A DNA stretch of 64,000 nt. Source: Doris montereyensis (Eukaryota > Mollusca > Gastropoda > Nudibranchia > Dorididae). The translations under genes were made by a program, and so were the position numbers. Positions 1 to 64,000 of this stretch are shown in pieces. Within the stretch, counting starts at the first letter, position 1. Every line of letters starts with the position of its first letter. Location of the stretch: the NCBI GenBank assembly GCA_037039925.1, contig JAXRKP010000864.1:102501-166500 (forward strand). Reading direction: 5' to 3'. The notes below the pieces were generated by a model, which was given only the letters and a program-made list of their open reading frames with translations, was not told the DNA's origin and searched no databases.

Positions 1-41
<41 letters not shown>

Positions 42-52
42 TGTAGTGTTAT

Positions 53-105
<53 letters not shown>

Positions 106-142
106 GTAGTAGTTATAGTATTATTAGTAGTAGTAGTAGTAT
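1..142. repeat. GTA/TAG trinucleotide microsatellite
   Basis: Nearly pure GTA units with a few ATT interruptions from the left edge to about 142, followed by a short ATT-rich stretch to about 205. It probably continues upstream of the window. Confidence 0.95.
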
Positions 143-511
143 GATTTGTTATTTATGTATTATTATTGTCATTATCGTTATCATTATTATTATTATCATT
201 ATGTATCACTAACATCAACAGTTAAAGAATATTGTGTAATTTAAATGCAAGAAGTGAAGCACTTTAAACTTACAAAGATCAAATAAGACTATAACAGATT
301 TGATGAGAATCAATTTTCTTTTGTTTTTGCCAAGAATGCTGAAAGTATGAGAATTGAAATTGATAAACTAGAGGAATAAAGAATATATTTTGTTACATAT
401 CTCACTCTTCTGAAATTTAAATAGCCATATCTAGGTTTAATGTCTAAAGAAGCTTTAGATTTTTAAAGAAGTTTTGACATAGCCATGGGTATGTTAAAAC
501 AAGTACATCAT

Positions 512-1545
512 TTAAGGGGAGGAGCGGGTTCTGAAAGCCATTTTGAAAACACATAGATGCAAGCCAACTAGGACTTCGATTTTTGAGTTCTACGTATCTA
601 AATTAGAGGAGAAAATATGAGAAACTGAAACTTTGTCGGGTGTTGCCATGGCATACCATATTGGATTTATGACGCTAAAAATAACATGCCTTTTCAAAAT
701 GTAAAAACTGCATCATTTATTTTTGGATGTGTCTCAAAATTGGTACACTCCTTCATTTACATCTATAGAACAAAAGAATGCATGGTTTTGGATGAACCTA
801 TCAAACTTTTAGTTTTATGGTGTGTTGAAAGTACATATAAAATGTTTACAATTTACAGCAATTTTATTCAACTAAAAAAATAATTTTTCGGAAAGTATAC
901 AGAATAACATCTAACGCATGCATTCTTTTATTTCATGCATCAAAAGCAAGGTTTGTGTCAAATTTCAAATCAATCGGTTAAAAATGTGAGCTAAGTTAGA
1001 AAAAAACGGTCCAAAAATGACATTTTGAGATATTCGTATTTTCTCTTATTTTAAGTTATTTGAATACATTTTTCTCCCATAAACCTAAGAAAAGAGTAAG
1101 ATAATACTTTGAAACATCATAAAACTTTGAGAGGCTCTCAACTACTTCTTATTGACACTGTTTTAAGTGCACCAGCACATTTTACTCATTTTGAGATGAT
1201 GCCTTTTGATAATAGGTGCGTGGAATATGTTCCGTAACCTCCGGCCGATCTAAAGCAATATTCATAATAGATCCTTAAATAAGGTTGTTGGAGATAGCTT
1301 TATTGTGGTGATCAAAATGAGTACATACTTGCCATACTTTCGATAATATTTCTGGCCTTTACCGTATAATAGCTGTGTTGAAAAGTAGGCTTGTATTGTT
1401 TCTAAAAAATTCGTATAAATTCAAAGAATCGATAGTGAACTTCTTTTATGATATCATTATGACGGCAATGATCCACTAGTATGATAGACTAGATTTGTCC
1501 CATTTTCAACAAAAATGGCATTCCCAGAACCTGCTCCTCCCTTAA
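512..1545. mobile_element. TTAA-flanked non-autonomous DNA element (piggyBac-like MITE)
   Basis: Begins TTAA followed by GGGGAGGAGCGGGTTCTG (516-533) and ends with CAGAACCTGCTCCTCCC (1525-1541) followed by TTAA. The two termini are inverted repeats with one substitution and one G difference. A TTAA target duplication is the hallmark of piggyBac insertion. The roughly 1-kb interior has no transposase frame. Related interior sequence recurs at 23870-24470 (for example the block at 1190-1240 versus 24100-24150). Confidence 0.75.
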
Positions 1546-1777
1546 GATAATCGAAAAGCATAATAAATTTTAATGATTTTTCAATCCTGGTTCCACTATT
1601 TTAGGTTTTTGTACTACCAGCCGATTGTGAAAATATTGCATATTCCTTGACCAGAGAATAAATTTCATAAGAAAATGGTAATAGTTGACAGTTGACGAGA
1701 GTATTGGTAGGAGGCAAGGAAGAATGGAAATGATTGGGCCTTATATTTATTTTGAAAATATTTTTTCTGTTCAATAG

Positions 1778-62404
<60,627 letters not shown>

Positions 62405-62840
62405 TCACATGCTTTGAATTGGAATTTTGTTTTACTTTGTTTGTTGACTGATCATTGTCTCAAACTCTCATAATATTGTTCAATTGCAATTTTCATTCAA
62501 TATTAAAAAGGACACGTTGGGCCCTTTTGCATGTCATTTCATGAAATGTGTCGGGAATGGCTAAATTTCAAAAAATAAAAATGATTTTTTTAATGTTTAA
62601 AAAAAACAGAAGCCAGCAAGGAAAAGAAATCGATGAAACAATCTCTCTCCTCATTTTATTACCCTCCCCCTTTTCATTAAATGTCCCAATTAACAGACAC
62701 ATAGCCCTCTCCTCCTCCAGAATATCATAAAGATAGGGCCTAACAAATTTAATGAAGAATTTTATGTGTTTTTGATTGCTCACTTTATTGAACTCATGCT
62801 TTATCATAAGAATTTGACTGTTATGAAAATAAATTGCTTT
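62405..62840 (+). promoter_or_regulatory. Dynein 3' untranslated region with candidate poly(A) signals
   Basis: AT-rich sequence after the stop. AATAAA occurs at 62574-62579 and 62828-62833; either could be the polyadenylation signal, the first being about 170 nt past the stop. No transcript data are available to choose. Confidence 0.5.
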
Positions 62841-64000
62841 CCAGTTTAAAATGAAATTGAATTCTATTATTTTTTCTGCTTCACCTGTAAAGATGTGTGT
62901 TCATGTATTCATGTTTTGTTGGGGTGTTTGTTTATTTATAAATATGTTTATCTTTATAACAGTATGATTTATATTATATCATTCTGAGTTGGTCGTTTTT
63001 TTTGTTTGTCAAAGGTGTCAAAGATCCCAAGATCGTTGTCATTTGAGGAATTGTTTTGGTCAAAATTGATGTTTATTTAATCAAAATTTCAGGGTTTTCC
63101 TGTCTTTGAGTAGAATTTTCATTCACGTAAGCCACTATTTCAAACAGGTTTTATATTTATAAAGTTGGAATTGTAGGCCTACTGCTCACGCCTACATGTG
63201 TAGCTTCACTCTCAAATACTGACTCAATCTTATAATCGTATCCGGGGTGTAACATGTTTGTATTATGATATCTCATGAGAGAGGGAGAGAAAGGGAGGGA
63301 GTGAGACAGACAGATAGACAGACAGACATTAGTGGCGGAGTGATTGAAATTCACCCTGTCCACCATAGACATTATGGTGACCTGAGGATGAATTTAGAGG
63401 AAACAGCAAGATAAATCAGGTGAAAGAGTGAAACGAAAGAAGTAGGACCTACCAGTAGTTCCCGCGAACATACAATTTAAACAAGACATGGGATATTCAT
63501 AGTCTGTATCGCCGCATAAGTGCAGGCTCACCAACTTGTGTATCAATAAGATTATCCCCCATCAAGCCATTTCATTCAGTCTTTCCTAGGGAGAATACAG
63601 TACAGCAGCCTGTTAGGCACTTTGTACTAACATTCCAACAAGATCTTTCTCTACCTATAGCTGGGTACTTATACCTGAGTCAAGTGAGAAAAGCAGCCAT
63701 GCATTTCAAACCCGTATCGTTGTGATTACAAACTCACAACACTACAATTTCACTACGGTTTCACTATGAAAAACTGAAAAGAGATTGGCAAGGAAACAAT
63801 AAATATAGGAACTGGACAAAGTGAAAAGGCTGCAAACAACTTGCATACATTTTTCTTACATAAACAGATCAGTGTCACACTCCTGGTCATCATATGCACA
63901 CATTTAGTATGCTCCACTGATTTCAGATTCAGTTGAGTTGAGTGCACTGTACAATAAAGAGGTTCAAAATTGAGGATGAGATGTTAAATACTGACATTTT
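62841..64000. other. 3' flank of the dynein gene
   Basis: No second gene is visible. It holds a GAGA/CAGA-rich stretch at 63280-63330 and a SINE-like repeat at 63520-63720 related to 52345-52490. Confidence 0.6.

Overview
This window is a stretch of an animal nuclear genome. The evidence is one large gene split by GT-AG introns, AT-rich introns, abundant microsatellites, tRNA-derived SINEs, LINE fragments and many small DNA transposons. The only host gene I can support is on the + strand: an axonemal dynein heavy chain of the outer-arm beta type (DNAH9/DNAH11/DNAH17 group). The organism therefore builds motile cilia or flagella. The repeat mix suggests a marine invertebrate, but the species cannot be fixed from the sequence.

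The gene enters from upstream and ends at a TAG at 62402-62404. I placed 43 coding exons between 1778 and 62404, about 8.0 kb of coding sequence and roughly 2,690 residues. This is the motor half of the protein: AAA1 (exons 1-6), AAA2 (6-9), AAA3 (10-15), AAA4 (15-20), the stalk with its microtubule-binding tip (20-25), AAA5/AAA6 (25-38) and the C-terminal domain (39-43). All four ATP-site P-loops are intact. The tail and linker lie upstream of the window. Twelve exons carry small indels, mostly in homopolymers, that break the frame while the protein sequence and splice sites stay conserved. I read these as probable assembly errors rather than gene decay.

The introns hold the rest. Intron 17 (16270-21122) contains two truncated LINEs on the minus strand. 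Intron 18 (21348-25361) is a cluster of TTAA-flanked elements plus a SINE-like fragment. Intron 24 (31618-35992) has a TTAA element, a 70-bp tandem repeat and a LINE copy with a readable FADD motif. Intron 28 (39814-41040) has a 1-kb piggyBac-like element with an acidic N-terminal reading frame and a 47-bp LINE tail nested inside it. Intron 33 (46590-48667) has a pogo-like MITE and two tRNA-like SINE heads. Intron 34 (48862-50108) has a clean hAT MITE. Long AAT, GA, TA and GTA arrays occur at several places.

No operon, CRISPR array, rRNA or functional tRNA gene is present, and I found no new multi-gene system. The most interesting accessory signal is the family of TTAA-flanked non-autonomous elements, two of which still carry remnants that look like the acidic N-terminus of a piggyBac transposase.
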